From assembly GCA_021371855.1 (NCBI GenBank), contig JAJFVL010000046.1, positions 225,979 through 289,978 on the forward strand: a stretch of DNA of 64,000 nt, in the 5' to 3' direction. Source of the DNA: Bacteroidales bacterium (lineage in GTDB: Bacteria > Bacteroidota > Bacteroidia > Bacteroidales > VadinHA17). The notes under the pieces are model-generated. The model saw only the letters and a program-made list of their open reading frames with translations, did not search any database and was not told where the DNA came from. How positions within the stretch are numbered: the stretch's first letter is position 1; each line of letters begins with the position of its first letter. Below, one piece after another: positions 51,216 through 61,224 of this stretch. The translations under genes and the position numbers were made by a program.

Positions 51216-53288
51216 TTATTCCTTTATCAGTTTTATTGATTTGCGGAACTTATCATTGTAAACATTGACGATGTAAAGGCCTCTGGTAAGGTTACTTATA
51301 TTGACTGTAGTCTGATAGCGGCACTTCGTTTTTTCTTTAACCAGCTGGCCCAGAGTGCTGAAAATGCGGATATTATAGTACTCTTCTTTACTCAGTGCTA
51401 CATTGAAATCATCGACAGTAATTGTCGGCCAGACAAAAACTTCCCGTTCTTCGGATTTATTCTCCCTGCTTATATAAACATAAACCGTATCACTTGTTTC
51501 AGTTCCGCAGGTACCTGTAACTATAGTCCTGTAAAGACCTATATCATTGGCATCAGCATCCTTTAAAACCAGTTGTGAAACATTGCTGTTATCAATCATT
51601 TCACCATCTTTTTGCCATTGATACACCAGGTCATGTCCTTCTGAACTGACTTCCAGGGTAGCATCATCACCAAAGTCTACAGTAATATCCGGTGAAATAT
51701 AGGAAATTCTTGTAAGAGGGTATACTGTCAGGTTCATATTACCGGAAGAAACTGTTCCGCAGGAACCGGATATTTCGCATAAATAATCACCCGAATCACC
51801 AGTATAAGCTCTTACAATATTCATCCCCGCTGATTTTCCCGATTGAATAACATCCCCGTTATGGAACCATCTGTAGAGCAGGTTATATCCTTCAGCCTCA
51901 ACTTTCAGGCTTACCTGATTTTCAGCACATAGAACAGTGTCATCTGACTGGCTGAGAAGTTTAGTGTTTTTGGCTAACTTAACATTAAGCTCCGACCATC
52001 CTGAAACCGTATCATTGACTGTTACCCTTAGTTTAACAACTGCCGGACCGGTATAACTCAAATTCCACGATACAACAGCGTTTTCGGAATTTCCCGCTAT
52101 AACTCCTGCATTATCCGGAGAAAGCTGCCATTCGTAAACAGAGGCTCCTGATATTTCATCAATTGAATAGAGGCTTGACTCCGCTCCCTGGCAAACAATT
52201 GTATCTCCGGCGGGAGATGGAGGTGTATAGGTTATTTTTCCTTCGATCCATTTTCCAAAACTTGACACACGCGTGTACGCTCCGTAAGTATTGCAGTTAC
52301 TGCTTCCCCAGCTGACTATTCCTGCTAATTTGTACCCCCCCGATACGGGGACCACCAGAGGTCCGCCACTATCACCGCTGCATGCATCCTTATTCCCGTT
52401 GAGATAGCCTGCCATAATATCTGTTTCAGGAATATCATCCCATACTTTAGCGGCCTGGGTGTTGGAAACAATCGGGAGCTGGACTTTCTGAAGAACAGAT
52501 GGCAAAACTTTCGGACTAACCTTTGTCAGTCCCCATCCCGTAACCCACGACATTACCCCAGGATCAGTGGCACCATTGGCAACATCTTCAGCAGAAATCA
52601 GGTCAATTGGTTTTGCATTTTCATAATTAATGGGTTCCTGAAGCTTCAATAAGGCAATATCATTTTCAAGTGTTTCGTTATTGTAATTTTCATGAACAAT
52701 TACCTGGCTTACATAATATTTTTTTCCATAAACCGGGTTAGAGGCTCCTACTTTTATATCCATCTCGGATGCTGATATGGCACTGCCGTTATCATTCTTT
52801 GTGCAATGTGCAGCTGTCACAATCCAGTTCTTGCTGATTATTGAACCTCCGCACAGGTAATTGCCCGATTCATAGTATACCTGCCAGGGAAAATCAGAAA
52901 TAGATGCATCTGCACCGCCTGTAATCTTTGATGGTTCAGTTTTTATACCCGTGAAAAATGGGAAAAAATAATCTCCGGGCCCTGTTTCAGAATTAACCAG
53001 AAGAATAGGTTCTCCATTAAGAACAAGTGAATATAAATTTGTATCGGTAACCGTAACTTCCGATACGGAGATTTGCAGAAAATAACGTTTATTGGCTTCG
53101 AGGGAAAAAGAAACAGAATCATCCCGGAAATATTCATTCCCGGAAAATACAGGCAGATATTGTTCATCAAGTATCTGCCATTCTGATTCAGCAACATTCC
53201 CCACTTTTATAACCTGCATGTTCACCTTCTGTGACATGGCGGAAAAAGGAACCATGTATAAAAAGAAAAAGAATAAGAATTTTTTCAT
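51216..53288 (-). CDS. T9SS-secreted trypsin-like serine protease with Ig-like domains
   Basis: A 690-residue secreted protease. After a signal peptide (1-19) and an N-terminal domain comes an S1 peptidase (about 122-350) starting with KITGGADASISDFPWQV. The complete triad is H161 (TAAHC), D210 (NDIALL) and S307 (GDSGGP). PKD/Ig-like domains follow (about 355-600), then a C-terminal T9SS sorting segment (VWPTITVDDFNVALS ... GLYIVNVYND). The residue before the catalytic pocket wall (DACSGDSGGP, with Asp six before Ser) fits trypsin-like Arg/Lys specificity. The KITGG at the start of the domain resembles the activation cleavage site, so it is probably made as a zymogen. Confidence 0.88.
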   Translation of the reverse strand: MKKFLFFFFLYMVPFSAMSQKVNMQVIKVGNVAESEWQILDEQYLPVFSGNEYFRDDSVSFSLEANKRYFLQISVSEVTVTDTNLYSLVLNGEPILLVNSETGPGDYFFPFFTGIKTEPSKITGGADASISDFPWQVYYESGNYLCGGSIISKNWIVTAAHCTKNDNGSAISASEMDIKVGASNPVYGKKYYVSQVIVHENYNNETLENDIALLKLQEPINYENAKPIDLISAEDVANGATDPGVMSWVTGWGLTKVSPKVLPSVLQKVQLPIVSNTQAAKVWDDIPETDIMAGYLNGNKDACSGDSGGPLVVPVSGGYKLAGIVSWGSSNCNTYGAYTRVSSFGKWIEGKITYTPPSPAGDTIVCQGAESSLYSIDEISGASVYEWQLSPDNAGVIAGNSENAVVSWNLSYTGPAVVKLRVTVNDTVSGWSELNVKLAKNTKLLSQSDDTVLCAENQVSLKVEAEGYNLLYRWFHNGDVIQSGKSAGMNIVRAYTGDSGDYLCEISGSCGTVSSGNMNLTVYPLTRISYISPDITVDFGDDATLEVSSEGHDLVYQWQKDGEMIDNSNVSQLVLKDADANDIGLYRTIVTGTCGTETSDTVYVYISRENKSEEREVFVWPTITVDDFNVALSKEEYYNIRIFSTLGQLVKEKTKCRYQTTVNISNLTRGLYIVNVYNDKFRKSIKLIKE

Positions 53289-53565
53289 TCACAAATATAA
53301 GCTACGTTATAGATTAATCTTTACTAAGTCCCTGATGAAAATGCTTCTCAAATATTTAAACCATCAGAATTAAAAATATGTTTAATGAATTTCGTCCATT
53401 TGACAGTAAATTATTCTCTCAATACATCTTTAGACCAACAAAGAGATTAACTTATTCCTTTAGTACTATAAAAGATTGTAAAGACAAATATTATACCAGT
53501 CCTTTTTTTATTCTGTTTCATGCAGACGAAGTATTATTAAGCTTTATTATTTTGTAATAAATTTA

Positions 53566-53976
53566 ATGATGAAAGAAATGAACATTCAGGAATTAATGGA
53601 CAACGATAAATTCGCATCACTTCTCGGAATAGAATTACTCGAAGTCGCTGATGGCACGGCAAAAACAAAAATTGAAATAAAAGATGAACATTTGAACGCT
53701 CTTCATATTGTGCATGGCGGAGTTATTTTTACACTTGCCGATTTTACTCTTGCGGTAGCGGCTAATTCGCGTGGGTATATCTCGGTTGCTGTAAATGCTA
53801 ATATCTCATATTTTAAACCTGGTAAAACAGGTACCCTCTATGCCAGGGCTATAGAAGTGTCAAAGAATAACAGACTGGCCACTTATTCAATAAATGTGAC
53901 AAATTCTGAAGGAGAATTAATTGCAAATTGCCAGGGAATGATTTACCGGAAAAAAGAATCAGTCGGAGGAATGTAA
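53566..53976 (+). CDS. PaaI-type hotdog thioesterase
   Basis: A 136-residue hotdog-fold protein of the PaaI/YdiI-type acyl-CoA thioesterase group. The motif LNALHIVHGGVIFTLADFTLAVAAN (split here by position: HGG at about 48-50 and the catalytic acidic residue in LADFTL) is diagnostic. The start may be the first ATG or the one at 53569. It hydrolyses an acyl-CoA whose identity cannot be inferred; it is the gene before carB, 147 bp away, probably unrelated in function. Confidence 0.8.
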   Translation: MMKEMNIQELMDNDKFASLLGIELLEVADGTAKTKIEIKDEHLNALHIVHGGVIFTLADFTLAVAANSRGYISVAVNANISYFKPGKTGTLYARAIEVSKNNRLATYSINVTNSEGELIANCQGMIYRKKESVGGM

Positions 53977-54123
53977 TAATATTCAAACACCTCCTGCCGT
54001 AGGTCTGTTATCTTCATACTTTCCCGGTTTATATCTTTCTGATCGATTTAGCACTTGCTATCCTTATCATTACAATTTGATTTAATAAATTGCAGCACTT
54101 TTATAAATTAAATAATAAATATT

Positions 54124-57100
54124 ATGCCACGCAGGGAGGATATTAATAAAATTTTAATAATCGGTTCAGGACCAATCATTATCGGACAAGCCTGCGAATT
54201 CGATTATTCGGGAACCCAGGCTTGCAAAGCTTTGCGTTCACTCGGCTACAAAATTGTACTGGTTAATTCAAATCCGGCTACTATAATGACCGATCCTGAG
54301 ACAGCTGATATTACCTACATTGAGCCGCTCAACGAATATGCCCTTACTGAAATAATAAAAAAGGAGCGTCCCGATGCCCTTCTTCCAAACCTCGGAGGAC
54401 AGACAGGTCTGAACCTGTCCTCTCTTCTAGCAAAGAAAGGGATCCTCGCCAAATATAATGTTGAGGTGATAGGTGTAAATATAGATGCCATTGAAAGGGG
54501 AGAAGACAGGATCGCTTTTAAGGAAACGATGAACCGGCTAGGTATCGAAATGCCAAAAAGTATAGCAGTCAATACAGTTGAAGATGCTGAAAAGGCTGCA
54601 GCAGAACTTGGATACCCGGTTGTTATCAGGCCTGCATATACAATGGGAGGCACCGGAGGAGGAATGGTATACAATCTGGAAGAACTTCAAACTATAGCCA
54701 GCAGGGGGCTATCGGCAAGTATTGTAAACCAGATTCTTGTTGAAGAATCGGTACTTGGGTGGGAAGAACTGGAGCTCGAAGTTGTGAGAGATGCCAAAAA
54801 CCAGATGATCACAGTCTGTTTTATCGAGAATGTCGATGCAATGGGTGTTCATACAGGCGATTCATACTGTACTGCTCCGATGCTGACAATAAGTAATGAA
54901 CTTCAGAAGCGTCTCCAAAAGTATTCTTATGATATAGTTGAAGCCATTGAAGTTATCGGCGGAACAAATGTGCAATTTGCTCACGATCCCGAAACCGACA
55001 GAGTTGTTGTTATTGAAATAAATCCCCGTACTTCACGCTCATCGGCTCTTGCTTCAAAAGCGACCGGATTTCCTATTGCATTTGTCTCTTCCCTTCTTGC
55101 AGGAGGTTTGACTCTCGATGAGATACCCTACTGGCGCGATGGGACACTCGATAAATATACCCCCTCTGGTGATTACGTGGTTGTGAAATTTCCGCGGTGG
55201 GCTTTTGAGAAATTTGAAGGTCTCGAAGATAAGCTTGGGACTCAAATGCTTGCCGTAGGAGAAGTGATGAGTATCGGGAAAACTTATAAAGAAGCTTTTC
55301 AGAAAGCCATTCGCTCACTCGAAATAGGACGGTTTGGACTTGGGTTTGCAAAGGATTATTATAAGAAACCCCTTGATGAACTGATGAATTTGCTTAAACA
55401 TGAGTCAAGCGAAAGGCAGTTCATCATGTATGAAGCTTTACGTAAAGGAGCTGATATTGAAGAGATTCACAGGAGAACACATATTAAAAGATGGTTCATC
55501 ACACAGATGAAAGAACTGGTTGAGGAGGAAGAGAAAATAATTACTTTCAAAGGAAGCATACTCCCCGATGAGATTCTTATTAAGGCTAAAAAGGATGGAT
55601 TTGCTGATAAATATTTGTCAAAACTATTAGGTCTTCCTGAAAAAGAGATCAGGGCAAAGCGTATTTCCATGGGAATTAATGAAGCATGGGAGCCGGTACC
55701 TGTAAGCGGAGTCGATAATGCTTCATATTACTTCTCAACTTATAATGCCCCAAATAAAGTTGAGGTTAGCAACAGGAAAAAAATAATGGTACTGGGAGGC
55801 GGACCCAACAGGATTGGCCAGGGTATTGAATTTGACTATTGTTGTGTTCATGCAGCTTTTGCAATCCGTAAAGCAGGATATGAATCAATAATGGTAAATT
55901 GCAATCCTGAAACTGTATCGACCGACTATGACACTTCTGATAAACTGTATTTCGAACCTCTTACTGCTGAAGATGTACTAAGTATATATAATTTTGAAAA
56001 ACCCGAAGGCGTCATTGTCCAGTTTGGAGGACAGACACCGCTGAACCTGGCAAAAGAGCTCGCAGAAGCTGGAGTTAAAATCTTAGGTACCACCCCCGAA
56101 ACGATCGATCTTGCTGAAGACCGCGACCGTTTCAGGCATGTAATCACAAAACTTGGAATCCCCCAGCCCGAATCGGGAATGGCAAGCAACCTTGAACAGG
56201 CCCATGAAATTGCTGCAAGGATAGGGTATCCACTGATGATCAGACCATCTTATGTGCTTGGCGGAAGAGCAATGAGAATAATTCTCGACGAAGAGATGCT
56301 TGAGGAATATGTTGCAAAAGCAGTTGGAGTATCCCCCGACAGGCCTTTGCTTCTCGATAAGTTCCTTGAGGATGCCATTGAAACAGAAGCTGATGCAATA
56401 TCAGATGGAATTGACGCTTTTGTTCCCGCGATAATGCAACACATCGAATATGCCGGGATCCATTCAGGCGATTCGGCATGCGTTATTCCTCCCGTACTGA
56501 TCCCGAAAAATCACAAAAAAACTATATACGATTATACCAGAAGAATCGCAATGGAACTGAAGGTTGTTGGTTTAATGAATATCCAGTATGCAATATATGA
56601 AGATACCGTTTACATCCTGGAAGCCAACCCAAGAGCTTCAAGGACAGTTCCCCTGGTTTCAAAAGTCTGTAATATCCAGATGGCAAGGATTGCCACTCAG
56701 ATCCTGCTTGGACAAAAGCTTTCCGATTTTAATCTTAAGAAAAGAAACATCAAACATTTCGGGGTTAAAGAAGCCGTGTTCCCATTTAATATGTTCCCGG
56801 CAATAGATCCTCTGCTGGGGCCTGAAATGCGTTCGACAGGTGAAGTGCTCGGTCTGGCTGACTCATATGAAATGGCATTCTTTAAATCGCAGGAGGCTAC
56901 ACAAACTCCTCTGCCTGTAAAAGGGACTGTTCTTATAACTATTGCTGACCGCGATAAAGACCGTATTGTCGAAACCGCAAAAAATTTCAAGGAAATGGGG
57001 TTCTCCATTTTATCAACCGGAGGAACAAGACAATTTCTTGAAGAACATGGCATTGCAAGTACCCTGATACTTAAAGTGCATGAAGGCAGACCCAATATCG

Positions 57101-57327
57101 TCGATGCAATCAAGAACCATAAGATAGATCTGGTTGTGAATACTCCGGCAGGAAGGCTTAGTGAATATGATGATTCTTATATCAGGAAGAATGCTATTAA
57201 GTACAAAATTCCTTATATAACAACCACATCAGCAGCACTTTCCGCCACAAAAGGTATCAGGGAGAGGCAGCACGTTGAATATAAGGTAAAATCTCTGCAG
57301 CAATATCATTCGGAGATCGAAGATTAA
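54124..57327 (+). CDS. carB: Carbamoyl-phosphate synthase large subunit
   Basis: Makes carbamoyl phosphate from bicarbonate, ATP and ammonia supplied by CarA, for pyrimidines and arginine. The 1067 residues match the family length and duplicated ATP-grasp layout. The first half has KILIIGSGPIIIGQACEFDY and TMGGTGGG; the second begins near residue 555 with KIMVLGGGPNRIGQGIEFDY. The C-terminal MGS-like allosteric domain starts near 930 (GTVLITIADRDKDRIVETA). No carA is visible nearby. A strong terminator follows directly. Confidence 0.97.
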   Translation: MPRREDINKILIIGSGPIIIGQACEFDYSGTQACKALRSLGYKIVLVNSNPATIMTDPETADITYIEPLNEYALTEIIKKERPDALLPNLGGQTGLNLSSLLAKKGILAKYNVEVIGVNIDAIERGEDRIAFKETMNRLGIEMPKSIAVNTVEDAEKAAAELGYPVVIRPAYTMGGTGGGMVYNLEELQTIASRGLSASIVNQILVEESVLGWEELELEVVRDAKNQMITVCFIENVDAMGVHTGDSYCTAPMLTISNELQKRLQKYSYDIVEAIEVIGGTNVQFAHDPETDRVVVIEINPRTSRSSALASKATGFPIAFVSSLLAGGLTLDEIPYWRDGTLDKYTPSGDYVVVKFPRWAFEKFEGLEDKLGTQMLAVGEVMSIGKTYKEAFQKAIRSLEIGRFGLGFAKDYYKKPLDELMNLLKHESSERQFIMYEALRKGADIEEIHRRTHIKRWFITQMKELVEEEEKIITFKGSILPDEILIKAKKDGFADKYLSKLLGLPEKEIRAKRISMGINEAWEPVPVSGVDNASYYFSTYNAPNKVEVSNRKKIMVLGGGPNRIGQGIEFDYCCVHAAFAIRKAGYESIMVNCNPETVSTDYDTSDKLYFEPLTAEDVLSIYNFEKPEGVIVQFGGQTPLNLAKELAEAGVKILGTTPETIDLAEDRDRFRHVITKLGIPQPESGMASNLEQAHEIAARIGYPLMIRPSYVLGGRAMRIILDEEMLEEYVAKAVGVSPDRPLLLDKFLEDAIETEADAISDGIDAFVPAIMQHIEYAGIHSGDSACVIPPVLIPKNHKKTIYDYTRRIAMELKVVGLMNIQYAIYEDTVYILEANPRASRTVPLVSKVCNIQMARIATQILLGQKLSDFNLKKRNIKHFGVKEAVFPFNMFPAIDPLLGPEMRSTGEVLGLADSYEMAFFKSQEATQTPLPVKGTVLITIADRDKDRIVETAKNFKEMGFSILSTGGTRQFLEEHGIASTLILKVHEGRPNIVDAIKNHKIDLVVNTPAGRLSEYDDSYIRKNAIKYKIPYITTTSAALSATKGIRERQHVEYKVKSLQQYHSEIED

Positions 57328-57332
57328 AATTT

Positions 57333-57364
57333 AAGAGGGAACAAAAAGTTCCCTCTTTTTTTAT
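57333..57364 (+). terminator. Terminator of carB
   Basis: AAGAGGGAAC (57333-57342) pairs with GTTCCCTCTT (57349-57358), followed by TTTTTT; the stem begins 6 bases past the stop codon. Confidence 0.88.
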
Positions 57365-57416
57365 TCTATGAAGAGATGGAAGAAGGGGAGCAAGAATCAA
57401 TTTAATAGTTACTGAA

Positions 57417-58325
57417 TCAATATCCCCATTTATGCATGATCTCCAGATCGGCTTTTACACATTCCAATGGAGTTTTACCCTGATATGACTCCTGCTCAAT
57501 AATATAAACTTTAGTACCTCCTATTTTTGCAGCCTGATCCACTACTTTTTTTGCATCAACGATCCCCTCTCCTATGATGGTGCTTACATATTTTTCATTC
57601 CCGCTATCGGCCTTTATTTCATCCTTAACATGTATAATTTCGAATCTACCTGGGTACTGATTAACAACATCAATAGCCACAGCTCCTCCATTATATAAGT
57701 TGCCCATATCTAACTGGATCACTACCAGTTCAGGATTGATGCTCCTCATCATTATATCAAATAATTTTTCGTTGTTAAGCCTTTCACTGAACTCAAAATC
57801 GTGGTTGTGATAGCCAAACTTCATCCCTCCCTTATGGCATAATTCTCCGCACTTGTTAAAAACTTCCATATAACGTATAAAATCATCATATGTAGTTCTC
57901 ATGCTCTCATCCATCGAAGGACTGATAACATATTTCTGTTCAAGTATGGCAGCATCTTCAATAGTCTGTTTCCAGCTGTCTGTAAAATCCTTAGCGGTCT
58001 CGTCCCAGTGTTGTTTTCCCATCACAGTATGTCCGCTGATCATTTTCAGTCCCAACCCATCGAGAATCTTCTTGAATTCCGGTGCTGCATAACCATAAAA
58101 TTTCCTTTCAATATAGTTTGCATGCTCAAGATACCTGTAACCCATCCTGGCCAGTTGGGTTAGTGTTCCGAGAGGATCCTTTGACATATCTTCCCGTACA
58201 GAGTACAACTGCAGACCAACCATCCCTGCTGGTCCGGAACAACTTATAAGTGATCCTGGAAAGATTGCTGCACCTAATGAAGCCATGGCTCCGGCTTTAA
58301 CAAATGTTCTCCGTGAAGTTTTCAT
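57417..58325 (-). CDS. Exported sugar phosphate isomerase/epimerase-like TIM-barrel protein
   Basis: The 302-residue product has a Tat-type signal (SRRTFVKAGAMASLG) with a possible lipobox (LISCSG). The AP-endonuclease-2/xylose-isomerase-like barrel carries GLQLYSVREDM, MKFGYHNHDFEF (about 170-181), VVIQLDMGNLYNGG and IIHVKDEIKADSG, which place the metal-binding Glu/Asp/His. It lies 52 bp downstream of a creatininase-like gene on the same strand. Such pairs in Bacteroidota occur in sugar or lactone catabolism, but the substrate is unknown. Confidence 0.8.
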   Translation of the reverse strand: MKTSRRTFVKAGAMASLGAAIFPGSLISCSGPAGMVGLQLYSVREDMSKDPLGTLTQLARMGYRYLEHANYIERKFYGYAAPEFKKILDGLGLKMISGHTVMGKQHWDETAKDFTDSWKQTIEDAAILEQKYVISPSMDESMRTTYDDFIRYMEVFNKCGELCHKGGMKFGYHNHDFEFSERLNNEKLFDIMMRSINPELVVIQLDMGNLYNGGAVAIDVVNQYPGRFEIIHVKDEIKADSGNEKYVSTIIGEGIVDAKKVVDQAAKIGGTKVYIIEQESYQGKTPLECVKADLEIMHKWGY

Positions 58326-58377
58326 TTATCTGTGTTTTTAGTTATGTATTTGCTATAGGTCCTAAACGCTTAATTTT

Positions 58378-59139
58378 TCATTCATACATGTCATTGATAT
58401 CCGCATCAGACAATTCGATCATAAGTTTGCTTACCTTATTGACAATCTCATGAAAACATTTTTCTCCTTTTTCCGGAGTTGCTTTTGACGGATCGCCAAT
58501 GCCGGTATCACGGGTGATTCTTGTCCATTTACGCTCAGTCCATGCCCACTTTTCTCTGAAAGCTTTTATTTTAAACTTTTTACAATCCCCGTTTCCGGCC
58601 TCACTCAACGGAAGTACTAATTCAGGAGCGACATGCAGCATTATACTTGTTTCCATCTCGTCGGCATGGTCACCGCTGTTTTCAAAAAAATCGGAACCTT
58701 TAAAAGACTGAAACCAGTTGCAACTGCAAATAAACATTTTTGGATACCTGAATCCTAATTCTCTGATTATCTGTTTAAAATCATTTCCTCCATGTCCGTT
58801 CATAATCATGAATTTATATATTTCATGCCTGTTCAGGACATCAATAATATCATTCAGGATGGCAAACTGCGTGCTCGGATTAAGGTTAATATTCAGCCTG
58901 ATATCGAGCTGACCAGTGTTTACCCCAAATGGGATTGATGGAAGTACAATGACTTTTGCCCCTTTATCCCATGCTGACTGAGCAGATTCTTCAGCAATCT
59001 TCTGAACCATTATATCATCGGTAGCGTAAGGCAGATGATAATTATGCGCTTCTGTTGCTCCCCACGGTAAAACAGCTAATTCAAACTTTTGATCTTTAAC
59101 TGTTTTCCAATTCGTCTCCTTCAAAACAAACGGCTTCAT
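58378..59139 (-). CDS. Creatininase-family amidohydrolase
   Basis: Start taken at 59139 (MKPFVLKETNWKTVKDQKFE), since the upstream residues to 59187 look non-native. The 253-residue product has LPWGATEAHNYHLPYATDDI (metal-binding Glu, His and Asp of the creatininase fold) and MIMNGHGGND. The family includes creatininases, formylaminopyrimidine hydrolases and mycofactocin peptidases, so the name does not fix the reaction. Probably cotranscribed with the isomerase-like gene downstream. Confidence 0.8.
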   Translation of the reverse strand: MKPFVLKETNWKTVKDQKFELAVLPWGATEAHNYHLPYATDDIMVQKIAEESAQSAWDKGAKVIVLPSIPFGVNTGQLDIRLNINLNPSTQFAILNDIIDVLNRHEIYKFMIMNGHGGNDFKQIIRELGFRYPKMFICSCNWFQSFKGSDFFENSGDHADEMETSIMLHVAPELVLPLSEAGNGDCKKFKIKAFREKWAWTERKWTRITRDTGIGDPSKATPEKGEKCFHEIVNKVSKLMIELSDADINDMYE

Positions 59140-59292
59140 CCTATCAAAACTTTTAATAGTAATTGTAAATAAATAATTATCCGGCAATGGTTTTATTGCC
59201 GAAAGACGAAAATAGTAAATTCCCTGGCATTAAAAGAAATGATCCCCTTTTATTTGCGGGGGACATTACCAGATCAGATAGCCAGATTTCGC

Positions 59293-59667
59293 CTATCTTT
59301 GTTGATCAATAAGGCTCTTGAGTTTTTTATCTTTTTCGGCTATCTCCTCCTCAAACCTGACGATCTTATCGTTCAGGTTTTTTAGGTCTTTATCTTTTAT
59401 GACTATCTCTTCCTCAAGCTTAGTGATTTTTTCATTCCGTTCTTTGACCTCTATGTTAAGCTTATCAATATCATCTTTTAATCCCTTGACCTGTTTAATC
59501 AGATCTGCTTTTTGGTTTTCAAGATCTTTTATTATTGGAATATAGACCGATTTTGCATAGAACCATGCCGTAAGGTATCCTATTATTGCTGCAACCAGGA
59601 GTAATGCGATTATGGTAATTACAGCTCCGGTGACAGACTGCGCAAGTATTATAAATAGTTGTGTCAT
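59293..59667 (-). CDS. Membrane-anchored coiled-coil protein
   Basis: The 124-residue product has one N-terminal membrane helix (about 10-36, VTGAVITIIALLLVAAIIGY) and then an almost continuous coiled coil to the C terminus (LENQKADLIKQVKGLKDDID, LEEEIVIKDKDLKNL). Only one base separates it from the end of the OmpA-like gene upstream, so the two are translated together. It may scaffold or partner the OmpA-like protein in the envelope. Confidence 0.65.
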   Translation of the reverse strand: MTQLFIILAQSVTGAVITIIALLLVAAIIGYLTAWFYAKSVYIPIIKDLENQKADLIKQVKGLKDDIDKLNIEVKERNEKITKLEEEIVIKDKDLKNLNDKIVRFEEEIAEKDKKLKSLIDQQR

Positions 59668-59668
59668 A

Positions 59669-60181
59669 TTATTGCATTTTTATTAAAATTTCTGTTCTTC
59701 TGTTTTTTGCTCTTCCCTCTTTGGTCAGATAATCGGCAGCAGGTTGAGTTTCTCCTTTTGATTCAGTAATCATTCTGCCGGCATCTATTCCTTTGCTCAC
59801 AATGTATTTTCCTACGATCTGAGCTCTTTTTAGACCAAGCGACTGATTGTATTCAGGAGTTCCGACCAGGTCAGAATGACCCGTTACAGTAAGCATCGAT
59901 CCCGGATATTTACCAAGCCATGCTTTAAATCCGGCAATGCTATTGTCGATTTGCGGATCAGCTTTGAATTTTGCATCATTAAATTCAAAGTAGATCAGAA
60001 GGTTCTTAGGCATTAATTCTTTAAGTTTCATTAAAGAATCAGCTACATTTGTTTTGTTTTCAGTGATTGTCTGTTCCGGAACCGGCTTTTTCATTAAAGG
60101 CAACAGCTTATCGTTATAAAGCCATGCAGAAATAAAACACCAGATCACGAAAACAACAACTCCGTTAATAAGAATTCTCAT
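59669..60181 (-). CDS. Small membrane-anchored OmpA-domain protein
   Basis: The 170-residue product has an N-terminal membrane helix (INGVVVFVIWCFISAWLY), a short linker, and an OmpA/MotB peptidoglycan-binding domain. That domain contains LIYFEFNDAKFKADPQID, VTGHSDLVGTPEYNQSL, LKRAQIVGKYI and GRAKNRRTEI. There is no outer-membrane barrel, so it is more like an inner-membrane MotB-type anchor. It is cotranscribed with the coiled-coil gene. Confidence 0.8.
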   Translation of the reverse strand: MRILINGVVVFVIWCFISAWLYNDKLLPLMKKPVPEQTITENKTNVADSLMKLKELMPKNLLIYFEFNDAKFKADPQIDNSIAGFKAWLGKYPGSMLTVTGHSDLVGTPEYNQSLGLKRAQIVGKYIVSKGIDAGRMITESKGETQPAADYLTKEGRAKNRRTEILIKMQ

Positions 60182-60339
60182 TTTTTAAGATTTGTTTAGT
60201 TACAGATCAGGTAATTATTCTTACAAGTTAGTAAATTATTATCAGATTATCAATGAAATAATATTGAGGAAAATCAACAGTCAGATAATAAAATTATGTT
60301 AAGATAATTTCAGTGAGGGAAGAAAACCAATACAGTGTA

Positions 60340-61065
60340 TTATTTTCTGCTGATCATGGCCAGATCGCGGATTACTACTGATGCACAAGCAATTCCGAAG
60401 GCAGCAGGCATATACGAAACAGTACCTACGATTGATGCTTTATTATCTTCGCCTGATGTGGGAATAACTTTTGTCTTATCAATGGTTTCCGTAGAATATA
60501 CTGTCGTAAAACCATCCCTTATTCCCAATCGATGCAGTCTTTTCCTTAATATCCGGGCCAGAGGACAAATTGTTGTCCCGGAAATATCGGAAATGGCTAT
60601 CATGGTTGGATCAAATTTTCCACCTGCGCCCATCGAGCTTACTACGGGTAACTTTCTTTGAAGACTATGATAAATAAGAAATATTTTTGGAGATAATGTA
60701 TCGATAGCGTCAACAACATAATCAAAACCGTTATCCAATATCTCTGTCATTCTTTCATCCTTGATATATTCCTGAATGACAGTGAGATTTAAATCAGGAT
60801 TAATGTCCTTCAGCCTTTGTCCCATCACTGTTGCCTTAGCCAGACCATCAGTGCTTACAAGTGCTGCAAGCTGCCTGTTCCTGTTTGACGAATGAATGCT
60901 ATCACCATCGACTATTGTCATTGTGCCTACCCCTGCCCTGCATATCATCTCAACAGCATAGGCTCCAACCCCACCTAACCCCACAACCAGTACTTTTGCA
61001 GCTTCAAGTTTTTTCAGCCCATCAGCTCCAAGGATCAATTCGCTTCGTGACAACCATTCTGTCAT
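60340..61065 (-). CDS. tcdA: tRNA threonylcarbamoyladenosine dehydratase (TcdA-type E1-like enzyme)
   Basis: An E1-like ATP-dependent enzyme that cyclises t6A37 to ct6A37 in tRNAs reading ANN codons. The 241-residue product has KVLVVGLGGVGAYAVEMICR (nucleotide-binding loop, about 24-43), DGDSIHSSNRNRQ, VVDAIDTLSPKIFLI and the TcdA-type C-terminal GTVSYMPAAFGIACAS. It lacks a MoeB/ThiF zinc-Cys pattern, which favours TcdA over ThiF/MoeB. The start is near an in-frame GTG/ATG at the TEWLSRSELI residues typical of the family. Confidence 0.85.
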   Translation of the reverse strand: MTEWLSRSELILGADGLKKLEAAKVLVVGLGGVGAYAVEMICRAGVGTMTIVDGDSIHSSNRNRQLAALVSTDGLAKATVMGQRLKDINPDLNLTVIQEYIKDERMTEILDNGFDYVVDAIDTLSPKIFLIYHSLQRKLPVVSSMGAGGKFDPTMIAISDISGTTICPLARILRKRLHRLGIRDGFTTVYSTETIDKTKVIPTSGEDNKASIVGTVSYMPAAFGIACASVVIRDLAMISRK

Positions 61066-61185
61066 TTGTCTGAATATCTACTACTTATCATACTTTTAAA
61101 ACAACTCCATAAATCTCACAAACTCATCCCTAACCCCTTCCAGGAGGGGATCAGGAAGAATGCCCTGTGCCTTCTTATCTTCTTA

Positions 61186-61217
61186 CCTTTGCACCATTGC
61201 GCCATTGCGCCGTCTTA
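61186..61217. repeat. Short GCGCCATT tandem repeat
   Basis: TTTGCACCATTGCGCCATTG and the following CGCC form 9-base units; the reverse complement (GGCGCAATGG) resembles the array after glnS at 20741-20802. Confidence 0.6.
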
Positions 61218-61224
61218 TGATACT

